Part shown: positions 21,352-37,506 of the stretch, piece by piece
Numbering within the stretch: the stretch's first letter is position 1
How the letters are laid out: each line of letters starts with the position of its first letter
Assembly (NCBI GenBank): GCA_029204225.1
Contig: CM055105.1
Location: 49,200,688-49,264,687 of the forward strand
DNA length: 64,000 nt
Source: Diphasiastrum complanatum
Taxonomy: Eukaryota; Streptophyta; Lycopodiopsida; Lycopodiales; Lycopodiaceae
Reading direction: 5' to 3'
Notes under the pieces: model-generated
What the model saw: only the letters and a program-made list of their open reading frames with translations
What the model was told of the DNA's origin: nothing
The model's database searches: none
Made by a program: the position numbers and the translations under genes

Positions 21352-23705
21352 CCCTGCCTTACTGAAGGAGTACTCGAACGAATAGCAGGAGAAGAGGCCT
21401 ATAGTTTCCTCGACGGATTCAGTGGGTATAACCAAGTGCAAATAGCACCTGAAGACCAGATAAAACCTCCTTTGCAACCGCATGGAAGACTTATGCTTTT
21501 CGCGTAATGCCATTTGGGTTGTGTAATCACCAAGCACCTTCTAGAGGGTTATGAAACATGCCTTCAAGGAGTTTCTTCAAAAATTCTTAGAAGTATTCCT
21601 TGATTATTTGTGTGTACATTCAGCCCGTGGGTATCACTTAAATCATCTAGAACAAGTTCTGCAACAATGTCGAAGATATGGCATTTCTCTTAACCCAGCC
21701 AAATGCCAAATATGGGTAACCCATGGCATCGTGCTAGGACATATCATATCGCAATATGGAATTGCCACTGATCCAGATAAGATCAAAGTAATAATTGAGA
21801 TGACCTTGTCCAAAACAGTGCGTGATGTCTATACCTTTATGGGCCATGCCAATTATTATAGATGTTTTATATTACTATTTGCATTATTGGCCTTACCGCC
21901 TCACTGTTGAACCTAACTAGACACATGAAGCCCTAGACGCCTTCGAGAAGATTAAGCAAGTCTTGGTCACCGCCCCAATCCTACGTCCCCAAATTGGAGC
22001 ATCGAATTTCACGTGCACACGGATGCATCTAAATATGCAATAGGGATCGTGTTGACCCAACCAGGTGAGAAAAAGAAAGATTTTTCCATCCGCTTTGCGA
22101 GCCGCCAACTCATTGAAGCCGAAGTTAACTACACTACCACCAAACGGGAGGCCCTTGCCATGATTTTTAGCATTAAGAAATTTTGACATTACCTTTTGGC
22201 CAACCCTTTCGCCTTTTATGTTGACCATCAACCATTGTTATATCTGGCAAACTGACCTTGTACGACGGGCTGTATTACACGATGGCTTTGGTAACTTCAA
22301 GAGTTTGAATTTCGGATAGTGGTTAGGACAAGAAAACAACATTATTTGGCTGACCACCTTTCTACATTGACGACACGTCAAGAAGAAGTGGGAGTTGATG
22401 ATGAACTCCCGGATGCTCATATTTTTTATGTTGATGTAGTTCCAGAATGGGCTGCCGATATAGTTGAGTATATTGTGAGGGGACAACCTGATCCTTCACT
22501 ACCTTCTACAGATCAACGAAAATTGATAATAAAAGTTGTCTCGTATAGCTTAATAGCTGGACAACTTTATCGAATGGGAATAGACCATATCCATTGAAGT
22601 TGCCAACTGGACCATGAAATAAAACCTATTATTAGTACAGCTCATGAAGGAATTGGTGGTGGTCACTTGGCAGCTGACGCTATTACTCAAAAGGTCCTCC
22701 AAGAAGGATTTTGGTGGCCTACCCTACACGGTGATGTGGGAACCTTTGTAAAACACTGTGATGTTTGCCAAAGAGCCACAAAACTGAGAAAATATGGGTT
22801 TATGCCTTTAAAGCCTATCATAGCAAAAAATCCTTTTGAAAAATGGGGCATAGATTATGTTGGTCCCATCCACCCAGCCGCTAGAGGAAGTCAAGCCCGA
22901 TATATTATAGTGGTGACAGATTATTTTACGAAGTGGGTATAAGCGAAGGCCATTAGAGTAGCCAATGCAACCAGCACAACTAAGTTTCTCTATGAGAACA
23001 TTATCACGCGCTTCGGATGCCCTTTAGAACTTGTGAGTGATCGCGAAACTCACTTCCTGAATGAAATAGTACGAGTACTCCTAGCTGAATTCCTTGTGGT
23101 TCATCGCAAGAGTACGCCTTATTATCCCCGATGTAATGGACAAGCTGAATCTTTCAACAAGATTTTGTGCAATATTATCACAAAGACAGTGGAAGCCAGT
23201 AGGTCCGATTGCGAACATAAACTCCAAGCAGCTTTATGGGCATTTCGAACAACCTATAAGCTTGCCACTGGCCATACCCCATTTCAACTGGTCTATGGAC
23301 TCGAGGCTGTAATGTCTACTGAGTTCATTGTCCCTAGCCTAAGAGTGGCCGTGGCGGAACGATTAGACACAAGTAAGTCTACCCAATGTCGATTAGGCTT
23401 ACTGATGAATTTATGCAAAACCTGAACCATTGCCTTGCATGCATTGCACACCGAAAAGAAACATTGCAAAGCCTGGCATGACCATGTCCTAAACCAAAAG
23501 GACTTACACAAAGTGACCTAGCATTGATGTATCAGAGCAAGGTCACGAAAGGCAAATTAAAATTTTTCGGCCTCGAACCCTATCAAGTAATGAAAATATT
23601 TGAGAATGGCATAGTTCAATTGGCCACACTGGAGGGTGGCCTTTTACCCACCTTGGTAAATGGTAGTCGGCTAAGGTGCTATTACCAGTTACCTCCCACT
23701 GTATA
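21352..23705 (+). pseudogene. Ty3/Gypsy pol relic: RT, RNase H, integrase
   Basis: In order, in shifting frames: RT palm (DGFSGYNQVQIAPED, then VMPFGLCN, then frame 21551-21910 with FLDYLCVHS and NPAKCQ...LGHIIS), RNase H (VHTDASKYAIG near 22015; TTKREALAMIFSIKKF), an HHCC integrase zinc domain (HEGIGGGH...CDVCQ, frame 22667-22942), integrase core (WGIDYVGPI, VSDRETHFLN, PRCNGQAESFN) and a C-terminal domain (frame 23524-23706). The second catalytic Asp of the RT is gone (FLDY for FLDD), whereas the integrase D, D and E are all still present. At least six stops or shifts make it inactive. Confidence 0.9.
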
Positions 23706-24692
23706 AACTTCATCATTTTTTGTATGATTATTTTTTGCCTTTCTTTGCATTTTCCCAGTTGTTTATGAACGATTCTTCTATTTGTCTATCTTTTTGTGAT
23801 ACAATGTACAGGGAGTGGTGTTATGTGTAGAGAGTAGAGTATCTCTAGGGACGGAAAAACAATCTACATGGTTCATGGAGTTAGTACAAGTTACAGGTAA
23901 GGACGTTGAAGGCCACCAAATTTAGTATTGTGCAACAAAGTGAATCAACAAAGGTTCAAAAAAGAAAAGAAAAAGTGTGCTATATTCATCAAAAAAACTT
24001 TGAACTCAATGCCAAAATCAATGCCAGTGAAGGAAATACCATTTGCCAATGATCTAAACAATTCCAAACCCTTCACTATTCAGCCAGTAGAACATCACAA
24101 GTCACTAACGAAGACAAAATCCTCAATATCTCTCCCAATTTTCATTGTCTTGGTTCTCCTATTTGAGCATGGCTAGAACACATCTTGATAAGTTTAAATT
24201 GAGTCAAGGGATCCATGAACCTTGAATCACAGCCCTGTAGGCCAAAAATAGTAAAAATCACTTAAACCCACCTACAGGCTTGTCTTTTTGAGATGTTGGC
24301 TCGCCCTCTTCACAATAGACTCTCATTGCTCTATCACCAATGAGTCAGGCAAATCAAGACTCTTAGCCAGTTTTTGTTGGGAACCCATTCTTCAAAAATC
24401 ACTGTACAGGCTCCCCACACGTGTGAAAATGACATCATGGTTTGCCCCTTTGATATTTTGCACATCTTTTCATGCTAAAACTACTGTCAAACCGGCAAGC
24501 CAAGATCCCCAGCCAATCCCAAAAATAGATATTTAGTGATTTTGAGTTGAACTAAGTTTTTTGACCATTTTTAGCACTATTTTGGATCCCCACATGTGTG
24601 AATGACCTTATCTTGGTTCGCCTATGTCACCATTGATCTTAGAATATCCTTTTTAGTCGATTTGATATCTAACATCTTGGTTCCCCAAATTT

Positions 24693-24711
24693 GGGGGGGG
24701 GGGGGGGGGGG
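24693..24711. repeat. Poly-G tract (19 bases)
   Basis: Nineteen consecutive G, three bases before a TATATAA box. A run this long can form quadruplex structure and is prone to length change or sequencing error. Confidence 0.9.
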
Positions 24712-24713
24712 TC

Positions 24714-24720
24714 TATATAA
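24714..24720 (+). promoter_or_regulatory. Candidate TATA box
   Basis: CTATATAAGGAGG lies 221-227 bp upstream of the first ATG of the ORF group at 24941. The sequence fits the plant TATA consensus; no independent evidence for transcription. Confidence 0.4.
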
Positions 24721-24940
24721 GGAGGTGGGATCCATTCAAAACTCACACTTGCTACAGATATGCTGCCGAAATTTTCTAGAAATTTTTTAGCATCCCCAAA
24801 GCAAAATTCAGCAGTCACAAAGGCCATCCATTCATTCTCAAAGGTCACTTGCTAGATTTAACAACTTTTATTGTTCTTTTTCACTTTTGAACTTGCTATT
24901 TTGGAAATTTTAAACACTTTTTGGGCTTAAACTTGCCAAG

Positions 24941-26109
24941 ATGGTGAAGGCGGATAAGGATAAAGGCAAATCCATAATAGATCCTACGCGACCAGTCAAA
25001 AAGCTCAAGCTCACACAAGAGTTGGACCCATATTTCATTGTGGGAGAAGAAGATCTCACCCCACACGCATCAGATGACGAAATGATGGAGGAAAGGTCGT
25101 CCGTACCAGAACTCCTCCCGGTGCCAAAAAACCCTACGAGGCACGGAAATGGTGGAAATCAGGGGAGCCCCTATTGAAGACCTGTGGCTCGTTGATGAAG
25201 TTCTTCAAGGAGCTGCTACCTTCATAGTCAACTTCTTTGAGGTGGCAAGGTCAAGGAAGGCTCGCATTTCAATGACCTTCTTTATGTACCTACTAGCTGC
25301 TATTATTGAGCCAAACGGATACAACTACAGTGGGGCTCACCTAGTCCAAGAAATTTTTTTTAAGGCCCTTCTCTCTCCAAAGAAGCAGATTGCGGTGGGA
25401 CCACTTCTCACTCAACTAGCAATACACCAAGCGGGCGACCTAATTGACCCTTCAACGGACTTTCCAGTAGAATCTCCCATTGAGGCCACATCTTCGAAGG
25501 CAAAATCTAAGAAGTCCACACCAGAAGATAAGGACTGGCAGCAAGCAGTCCAACACCTTTCAACACAAGCAGCAGTCCAAGCCGCACCCAACTCGCCAAA
25601 ACATCCTTTTGCCATGCAATTGGAGTCCATACTAATGGATGAAGCAGCATCACAACCAGCAGCAATGGCTATTTTAACTAGCCCTTCAAGGTAGAGTAGC
25701 TGACTCCAGGAGCTACTCAAGCGGAGGCCATCTTCCCCCTCTATCCCATATTCCAATAGAGATCAACTCACCACCAAGGCACACAACTATCGAAGACCAG
25801 CCTAAAGATACTGTGGTAGCAGATACCGCCAAAGAGGCTCCAGACACTCAATGGGAAGAAATTATCATTCTTGATCGAGGAGAAGAGTCGCCCACGCATA
25901 CCTATACGGGATACCTTGATGGAGCCGACGATAAAGATATGCCTCAGAACATAGAAGCTCAAGCAGCCCCCTCTAGCACGATCCCAGATTTTGGCAATCC
26001 ACCAAAGGAGGTTGATGTCCCAGCGGCCAGTGCACTTTCTCATGCACACGGTCTACTCCGAGATGCAACTTTAGAATTCTCTGCGAGAGTTCTTGACCAC
26101 TGGAGCTGA
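24941..26109 (+). pseudogene. Unrecognised ORF group downstream of the Gypsy relic
   Basis: Three consecutive open frames in different phases: 24941-25177 (78 residues, basic then acidic: MVKADKDKGKSIIDPTRPVK), 25149-25694 (181 residues) and 25813-26109 (98 residues). In the overlap near 25140 a third frame reads EARKWWKSGEPLLKTCGSL, suggesting that one original protein has been split by indels. The middle part (VNFFEVARSRKARISMTFF, LVQEIFFKALLSPKKQ) is well-formed helical sequence followed by a low-complexity Ala/Pro/Ser tail. Composition and position suggest a structural (Gag-like) or extra ORF of a Ty3/Gypsy element. No family recognised. Confidence 0.4.
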
Positions 26110-29344
<3,235 letters not shown>

Positions 29345-31850
29345 TTTCAAGTTAATTATGAGTCAAGAGTTCACCATTTCTGACAAAAATAAATATGAAG
29401 CACTTGATAAATTCACAGAATATGTGAATTGGTCAGAAAGATGCACAAGCAGCAAAGTGAAGTAGATCAGAACAGATCGAGGTGGCGAATACATCTCGAA
29501 TCGCTTCACTGACTTCTACAATGATCGTGGCATCATTCACAGAAAAACTGCAGCCTACACACCGCAACACAATGGTGTTGCTGAACGAAAGAACAGGACC
29601 CTAATGGAAGCAGCCAGATGCATGATGGCCTACTTGAAAGCTCCAAGGGCACTGTGGGCTGAAGCAATAGCTACAGCCACATACATCCAGAATAGAACAG
29701 GCAAGTCTGGTGTTTCTCACACGACACCACATGAGCTATGGTGGGGTAGAAAGCCCACCTGTCTCACGTCAAAATCTTTGCTTGTGCAGCTTATGCACAT
29801 ATTCGAGATAAGCTTCGAAAGAAGCTTGATGAAAAAGTCGAGCAGGGATTCCTGGTAGGTTATGACAACAACTATTCATACTACATAGTCTACATGCCAG
29901 ACACGAACACTGTGAAAACAGTGAGAGATGTCAGATTCGATGAGAGCAGGACAATGGCCAGTGACGATCCTGTCAGTTACGAAGTTCTGGAGAGACAATA
30001 CTATGACCTACCGCCAACGATAGAGGGAGCAGAGTACAAACACGAAAATGAAGATTTTTGAGTCGTCTCCCATTCGAGCGACGAATCTGATGAAGAAAGA
30101 TTAGAGAGGCAACCTGTTGTCGTAGTTCCTGTAAACCAAAATGGTTCCGGACCAAGTAGAGCAAACAAGGGCAAAGGCATACTTATTCCAGGAGGATCTC
30201 CCAGAAGGTCGACAAGACCACGAAGAACGCCAGCAAGATATGTGCCAGGCAGTTCAGCTTCCACATTAGAAGAGTTCTGCGGGTTCAGTGGCAAACCATA
30301 GACTTTTGAGGAGGCGATTGAAGGTCCAGAAAAGGACAGATGGATCCAAGCCATGAACCAATGGATGGAGTCCATGAGGAAGAACCAAGTTTGGATGTTG
30401 GAGCCATTACCACATAAGCGCAAGACTATCAAATACAAATGGGTCTTCAAGCTCAAAATATGAACCAGACGGGAATGTAATGAAATACAAGGCAAGACTG
30501 GTAGAGAAAGGTTTTTCTCAAAGATACGGTATTGACTACTCTGAAACCTTCTCTCATGTCATCAAACATTTGTCCCTACGTCTATTATTTGCATATGTAG
30601 CAGCTTATGACCTCAGAATCCACATTGTGGACGAGAAGACAGCCTTCTTGCATGGCGAATTAGACAAAGAGGTCTACATGGATCAACCCCCAGGATATGT
30701 CTCGAATTCACTTCCTGACTATGCATGTAGAATGCATAGAAGCATCTATGGTCTGAAACAATCAGCCCGACAATGGTACAAGAAGAAAGATCAAGCCCTG
30801 AAATCATTAGGATTCAAGCCTCTGTTGGCTGATTCCAATGTATATATCAGAGTTACAGATGGGCAGATCATCATCGTGGCTATGTATGTGGATGACACTC
30901 TGATACTTTGCAGGAGTGAGCAGCTAATTGCTGAGGTAAAGGCAAACATTTCAAAACATTTTGAGATCGTGGATCTGGGAGAAGCTAGGTGTTACCTAGG
31001 CTTGCAAATTGAAAGAGACTACGACACCAGTCCAGATACAACCAGAAGATCCTAGAGGACTTTGGGATGTTGAACTGCAAAGGAGCAAACACTCCAATGC
31101 TCGTAGGGACGGTGCTGACGAATAATGACTATCCAAAGACTGAGGAAGAGAGAGACACAGATGCAGCTCACACCTTACAGAAAGCTGATAAGACCACTGA
31201 TGTACCTTGCTGACAACACACGTCCTGATATTGCTTATGCAGTATTTAGGATGATCCGATTTCACATGAATCCAGACTCGACACATTGGAAGATTGCAAA
31301 ATGAATTTTGCAATATCTTCAATTAACGAGAGATTATGGCTTGTGTTATTGTCATGGTGCAGGTTTCAAGATACTTTCCTACAGTGACGCTAGCTGGGCA
31401 TCTCTCAAGGACGACTGTAAAAGCGTCTCGGGAGGATGCACCATCACATCAGGAGCAGCAGTTCTCTGGGTCAACAAGAAGCAGACCGTTGTAGCCCAGT
31501 CGTCCTACGAAGCAGAATATGTTGCATCAGCAAAGATGGCCAACGAAATAATCTAGCTAAGTCAGTTCCTGGACGAATTGGACGAAACAAGGAACGAGTC
31601 CCTAGTCTTGCAGATGGACAACACCTCTGCAATACACCTGACAAAATATTCCATGTTCCATTCTAGAACGAAGCACATTGCAATTAAGTACCACTTGATC
31701 AGGGATCTAATTGAGAAGAAGATGTTGTAGACCACCTTCATCGGAACGAGAGACATGGTTGCTGACATCTTCACTAAAGCCCTCCTGGACAAAGGACTCT
31801 TTGAGAGACAAAGGAGCAGTCTCGGGATCGTAAAGCTATCATGCTTTGAG
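29345..31850 (+). pseudogene. Ty1/Copia pol (integrase, RT, RNase H), decayed
   Basis: Integrase core: RTDRGGEYIS at 29472, then QHNGVAERKNRTLMEAARCM (frame 29604-29858), with the catalytic Asp and Glu both kept. RT: frame 30480-31055 (191 residues) with VEKGFSQRYGIDYSETFS, IYGLKQSARQWY and AMYVDDTLIL, an intact YVDD box, then VDLGEARCYLGLQI. RNase H: frame 31308-31556 with YSDASWASLKDD and SSYEAEYVA, then SRTKHIAIKYHLIRD and DMVADIFTKALL. Stops at 29468, 30300, 30462, around 31052 and at 31556 break the polyprotein. Codons are noticeably less degraded than in neighbouring remnants, so it is a younger copy. Gag and protease are missing. Confidence 0.9.
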
Positions 31851-32066
31851 AGGGAGCTGAAGAAACAAAATGTTTCTAATTACGAAGCCTTGCTAGCTTT
31901 CAGCCCTCAGCCCGATGAAGACATTTGCGAACTCGAAGATCTGGAGACAAGAAGCACAAAAAGTTTCACGAACACGAAAGTCAAAGGAAATGAAGACGAA
32001 CGGTTCGCGAACTCAAAAGTCGAAGCAGACAAAGACGAACGGTTTGCGAACACGAAATATTCATGA
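31755..32066 (+). pseudogene. C-terminal end of the Copia polyprotein with repeated ERFANTK-type extension
   Basis: A 103-residue frame begins in RNase H (VADIFTKALLDKGLFERQRS) and reads on past the usual end into NTKVKGNEDERFANSKVEAD and DERFANTK. At DNA level this is an imperfect repeat of GACGAACGGTT[C/T]GCGAAC. The extension is probably not protein but the beginning of the 3' LTR (GAGAGGGAGC then TGAAGAAAC at 31857) read through by chance; LTR subrepeats of similar GCGAA type occur at 55967-56310. Confidence 0.5.
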
Positions 32067-33208
32067 ACGAGAATCTTTTTTGATCCAGTACGAGAGAAGG
32101 CAAACGACCAAAACAAAACCTTCTCCTACCCTCCACGCTCCAAAGAGTACCAGCGAGATCATGCAAGTACCCAGAAGTACAGATATATGATCTGATGGTA
32201 TGACGTCAGCAGATACATTTTAGGTCGTGGCTAATCTGCCACTCTTGCAATTCCTTGATTAGTTGTAGATGCTTCATCACTCTAATCTTAGATTTACATA
32301 GAGCGACCATACTTACTAGGTGATACTTGACATATAGATCAACAGAATACACATACAGTGGAACGTAGTAGTCTGATGCTAGTAAGCAATCAAGACGAAA
32401 TACAGACAACAAGTCCACCTGCATGTGAGACGAGCTCTTTGATCAAGATCCATAGAGATTTCCACTGTCCGCTAGTAAAGTGAGACGATTACTCATGAGA
32501 GAACCGTGTTTCTCCCACACCAACGCACTGCGTGGATTCAATATAGATAATTTCTCTTGTTGTCTTTGATCTCAAATGCAAATGCGTCTGCTGTTACTCG
32601 TATGTCTGAGTTTTCTTGTTCATCTTAATTCCGCACCTTGGTTGAAACTATGTTGAATGCTGCATTAAGTTTATAAACGTAGATCACAGTGCTTGACTAC
32701 ATTCTGGAGGACTGTAGGAGTGATTCAGCGGACAGTGTCCAGCGATCGCATCTGAACTCCATTCGAGTCGCAAGAGGATCGTGGTTCCTTCGCAAAAGCT
32801 TCACGACTGCGAAATCCAAATCGCGATTCATGAACCTCATCAATTGTTTTGCAACAATTCCCCTTTCACCTTCCTCCATTCCCTTTTGGAGCACCATCCA
32901 GGTTTCATGGGATTCTTGGGATTACTAACGGCTCTTCTCATCAATTGCCTTTTGTTTCGAATCCAAAGGCACATTGAATTCAAGGCCCAAGTCCTACTAA
33001 AAGCATTGGATTGAGGGAATTCAGAATATAAAGTCTCTATTATTTTATTTTTGTCTTGAACCGATTAGAGGACCAATCGATCATGTAATCTTTACCAAAG
33101 TATAAAGCAACTAAATCACACAAACGGGCATGAACTACATTGCCACGTGTATTTTTATAGCTCCACCATGTGGTGTGGATTAAGATCATAATACACATTA
33201 CACAATTC
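32067..33208. other. LTR-like and unassigned sequence
   Basis: Continues from the probable 3' LTR of the preceding Copia; the right LTR end was not found. No gene recognised between 32700 and 33200. Confidence 0.3.
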
Positions 33209-33394
33209 CTAGGAAGGGGCATCTTCGGAAGCTCTTCTCTCAGATGATTCACCCGAAGAAGATAACACAAGATTTTTTATTCTATCTCTTTGTTGAGGAG
33301 ATAGATTCTCAAACCACTCTTGATTATATTCTTTGGGCTCCTCACGAGCTCTTCTCCTAGATGGTCTCCCACTTGACCTACCACTTGAAGACAT
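33209..33394 (-). CDS. Short basic/acidic ORF, possibly the start of a gag gene
   Basis: A 61-residue frame: MSSSGRSSGRPSRRRAREEP, then EWFENLSPQQRDRIKNLV. The Arg/Ser-rich start followed by a Trp/Phe helix resembles the N-terminus of some plant retrotransposon Gag proteins, but it is too short to assign. A further minus-strand frame (33270-33040) overlaps in another phase. Confidence 0.25.
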   Translation of the reverse strand: MSSSGRSSGRPSRRRAREEPKEYNQEWFENLSPQQRDRIKNLVLSSSGESSERRASEDAPS

Positions 33395-33473
33395 TGTATC
33401 AAAGAAAAACTTTAAAGTTAGAAAGTAGTGGAGAATGGGAGTGAAAGAGTAGTGAAGAGTGTTAGATTAGAAG

Positions 33474-33650
33474 AGTAAGCAATGACAAGAAAGCAATAGA
33501 TCAATAGTAAGCAAGAGCAAGCAAAATAAATAGATTAGGAAGAGGTTGCAAGCAATAGCAAGAGCAAGATCACTAGCAAGGAAGAGCAACCAAAAGCAAG
33601 CAAGCAAGCAAGATCTATAGAGCTTGGAAGAGCAATAGCAAGCAAGAGCA
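33474..33650. repeat. AGCAA-rich low-complexity tract
   Basis: Irregular tandem copies of AAGCAA, GAGCAAGCAA and AATAGCAAG over about 180 bp. Confidence 0.75.
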
Positions 33651-34364
<714 letters not shown>

Positions 34365-34439
34365 ATACATCTAACATTTTCAACTTTTGCAGAAGAAGGA
34401 AAAGAGTTGCAAGAGAGATCGAGAATATTATTGATAGGA

Positions 34440-35205
34440 TAAATCACATGAATATTGATTTTGGATCATCATTGGCCTTAGATGATGCTCTTGTTGATGA
34501 TGACCCCAATTTTCTACAAGGATCAAATGCTTGGGGAGTGACAATGGTGGAGAGTACATATCTACCAAGTTTAAGGCTTTTTGTGATGAGCATGGGATCA
34601 AGAGGGAGTATACAATGCCAAGGATCCCACAACAAAATGGAGTGGCCGAGAGAAAGAATAGGACTTTATGTGAAAGTGCCAAAGCCATGAGGTTAAGTGC
34701 TAACCTTGATAAGCCATTTTGGGCTCAAGCTTTGTTGTGTGCGAATTTCTTGTGCAATAGGCTATTGAGTGCTAATTTGGATGGAAGGACACCTTTTGAG
34801 ATGCTATTCAAAAGAAGGCCGAGAGTTGACTTTCTTAAAACTTTTGGATGCACATGCTATATCAACATAACTCTTGATTATAGGACCAAGGAGGATCCCC
34901 ATCTTCAAGGAAAGGTATATTTGTTGGATATAGTGAGATGAGTAAAGCCTACAAGGTTTACACTCCTACTAATAAGGTGATTATTGGTAGAGATGTCATT
35001 TTTGATGAGGGGAATATTCCAAAGGTGTCTTCAAGTGATGATGGTGTGAATGGATCTAGCATATTTGATGTTTATGTGATGGTGTTTCTTATTCAAGGTG
35101 GCCAAATATTTCTCGACTTTCGTAAAGGATTCATGAAACATGGCACTCAACAAAGGACTACGTGGTCTTCATTTTTTAGGGCAAAAATGCTTAAAGTAGG
35201 GGGAG
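34440..35205 (+). pseudogene. Ty1/Copia integrase fragment
   Basis: Frame 34531-34941 (136 residues) reads GSDNGGEYISTKFKAFCDEH, then PQQNGVAERKNRTLCE, then FLKTFGCTCYI: the integrase core with catalytic Asp and Glu kept. In the next frame (34938-35261) SKAYKVYTPTNKVIIGRDVI is the integrase C-terminus. The RT and RNase H that should follow are missing; about 150 bp of unrelated sequence leads to the LTR. Confidence 0.85.
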
Positions 35206-35711
35206 TGTCATGTGCTGCATTTAATGAGCCCATGAGCTTACTAATGAATTGCCAAATATAGCCATGGAGCTAAGTTATACTAGAATTAGTCATTAGGATT
35301 GTTAACAAAGAGGCTTGAACAACCTCGCTATATTTGTGAATAGCAGACTTGTAATAATGGTTGTAAGGCCCAAAGCTAAGGTCATGCTAAATTTGGAGGC
35401 TATTGTTCATGTTTGAAATATGGTTTTTAAGAGATCTTGGAGCTTCTCTTTGAGAGCTTTCTTGATGGAAATGGTGGTTTATGTGCCACACTCACATGAG
35501 AGCTTAGATCATGCTCTAGCAATAGGCCCTATCTTGTGAATGATCATTAATGATGAATAAAGAATCCTTACTTTGTCTATTTTTGTGAAGGTTTTCTACA
35601 TTTATCTATCTTCTTGATTTTTGACTAGTTTTCTTGATTTCTTGCATTCCCATTGTAATTTGATGTTCATGAATGGATTAGATGTTTCAATGCTAAGGTT
35701 GGCACATGACA
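35206..35711 (+). repeat. 3' LTR of the deleted Copia element
   Basis: AGTAGGGGGAG (polypurine tract) precedes TGTCATGTGC, and the interval ends GCACATGACA, a perfect 10-bp terminal inverted repeat; length 506 bp. The partner LTR was not found in the window. Confidence 0.8.
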
Positions 35712-35848
35712 CTTTTGGCCAACAATTATGGAGATACATATATATGATGATTGTCCATAGGGAATGTCATGGCCAAGGAAAAGATTTGGTATGAACATTT
35801 TAGGTTTATCCAACACCTTGAAGAAAAGAGATCATTTCTCTAAAAAAA

Positions 35849-35965
35849 CAGTTGGCTTACCAACTATTACTAGAGTTAAACATGATATGCTAATTGAGTT
35901 ATATATGTGCTTCAAGTCTGAACATTAATGATGGATTGGTCAATGGTGTTGAAGGATTTTTTACC
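35849..35965 (+). pseudogene. Pif1-like helicase scrap (possible Helitron remnant)
   Basis: VGLPTITRVKHDMLIELYM followed, after a one-base shift, by LNINDGLVNGVEGFF. This has the order of the C-terminal Pif1 helicase block in plant Helitrons and Pif1 proteins (a LP...G..vML..N segment, then DGLVNG). Only about 40 codons are recognisable; upstream helicase motifs are absent. Confidence 0.45.
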
Positions 35966-36284
35966 TGGGCAATCAAGAGCGTGCTTCTATTTCTGGTTGT
36001 TTGGCTCCACATCACCATATATAATAGTCGCCCCCATCCCATTGTTTTGGGTACTAGTGTGGCAATTTTGAGAAAATTGGATGGCCCGTTCAATTTGTAA
36101 AACAAAGCTCTGGCAGGACTCGTGGGATGGTGTTATTTTATTAAAGTCTCAAGTAACCAAGTCAAAGGAAAGACAAATAATTTCACTATGTAATTTTTCT
36201 TCTTTGATCCAACAATTTCAACATCATGGCAAGGCTTTTGTGGCATTATACCACAATTATTATAAACTTGCGACCAAAATAGAG

Positions 36285-37159
36285 TACGTTCAAATAGTTT
36301 GACCAAGGGTTAAAATGGAAGACCAAATGTGTGGAATCAAGCTCCATTTTTAAAAAGAGAAAAATAATAAGCTTTCAACAATTCACCACTTATAGATAGG
36401 ATAATAGAGTTGGCAAACATTAACGTGAAAGAGAAGACCCTCATTTGAGTGCCTTCCCAACAAGCACTAAAACAAAAATGTCATATATTTTATTTTTACT
36501 ATTTTTTAATTGAATGTAAGAAATTTGTAGTTTTTACATGTATAATAAAAGCATATTACAAAACCTAAGGTGCCTTATTTGCTTTCTATTTATAATAAAC
36601 ACATCTTAAAAATTTTATAATGTGTTTTTCCTTATATCTATACTTAGAAAGGCATTATTGTGTATTTTAAGCATTGATTCTAGTGGCACATGTGAAAAAA
36701 AGTCAAATATCAGCTCGAGGCCAAAGTGGAGACATTTAAATAATTTAACCAAGGGTCAAATTGCAAGACCAAATGTGTAGAATCAAACTCCATTTTCAGA
36801 AAGAGAAAAATAAGGTTGTTACACAAGGGGTAGGCCACTTGAAGTGACTCCACCAATCAAAATGCAATATCTGGGCCCTTTGCAATTATCTCCTACTCTC
36901 TGTGAAACCATTCCCAAGAAGAAACTTGTGTTTGTATTGATAAAAGATGGGGAAATTGTGAGGCACCACGTCCTTAGAATTTCACTATAACCCCTGCACA
37001 AGTTGACAAAAAATCATTGATTGTGTTATGTGTCAACCCCTTCACAAGGTGACATAAAATCATCAAATTTCTTATGGAAGGACCATAAGTTTCCAAACCT
37101 TGCACAATTCACCACACATAGATAAGACAATAGGGCTAGTTGGCAAACATTAACGTCTT
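36285..37159. repeat. Dispersed direct repeats upstream of AAH
   Basis: Two copies of a block with ACCAAATGTGT[G/A]GAATCAA[G/A]CTCC (near 36325 and 36765) and two of TTGGCAAACATTAACGT (36410 and 37138). No coding sequence. Confidence 0.6.
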
Positions 37160-37274
37160 ATGGAAGGAGTCGGGCACATGACATTATGCCCGATTCGGCT
37201 TTCCAAAAAATTTAGGCCGAGTCTAAAATTTTAAGCCAAATTGGACAGAATGTCATGTGCCTGACACCTTCCAT
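37160..37274. repeat. Imperfect inverted repeat (41-bp arms)
   Basis: Arms 37160-37200 and 37234-37274 are reverse complements at 35 of 41 positions, with a 33-base loop. Such a foldback could be a small MITE or give a hairpin RNA. Confidence 0.7.
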
Positions 37275-37506
37275 TTCATAATGGATACCTTTGACTTTTT
37301 TTCACATGAATTTTACGAAATGTAATGAGCACTTTGACTCTGCTAACCACTCTAGAGAAGCCCCTCTAGAGAATTTTAAACCGAATCGGACAGAATGTCA
37401 TGTGCCTGACACCTTCCATTTCATAATGGATACCTTTGACTTTTTTTCACATGAATTTTACGCAATGTAATGAGCACTTTGACTCTGCTAACCACTCTAG
37501 AGAAGC
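37228..37506. repeat. 145-bp tandem duplication
   Basis: The segment with AGAATGTCATGTGCCTGACA...CTCTAGAGAAGCC occurs at 37228-37361 and again at 37373-37506, 145 bp apart, nearly identical in its last 120 bp. It duplicates the right arm of the inverted repeat at 37160-37274. Confidence 0.85.

Larger units (their letters stand above)
23706..24940 (+). other. Region between Gypsy pol and unknown ORFs, with LTR-like promoter features
   Basis: No coding sequence. It contains two loosely repeated blocks with CCCCACACGTGTGAA (near 24413) and CCCCACATGTGTGAA (near 24588), a 19-base G run, a TATA box (24714-24720) and AT-rich sequence before an ATG at 24941. I suspect part of it is an LTR or promoter region, but found no TG...CA pair. 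Confidence 0.35.
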
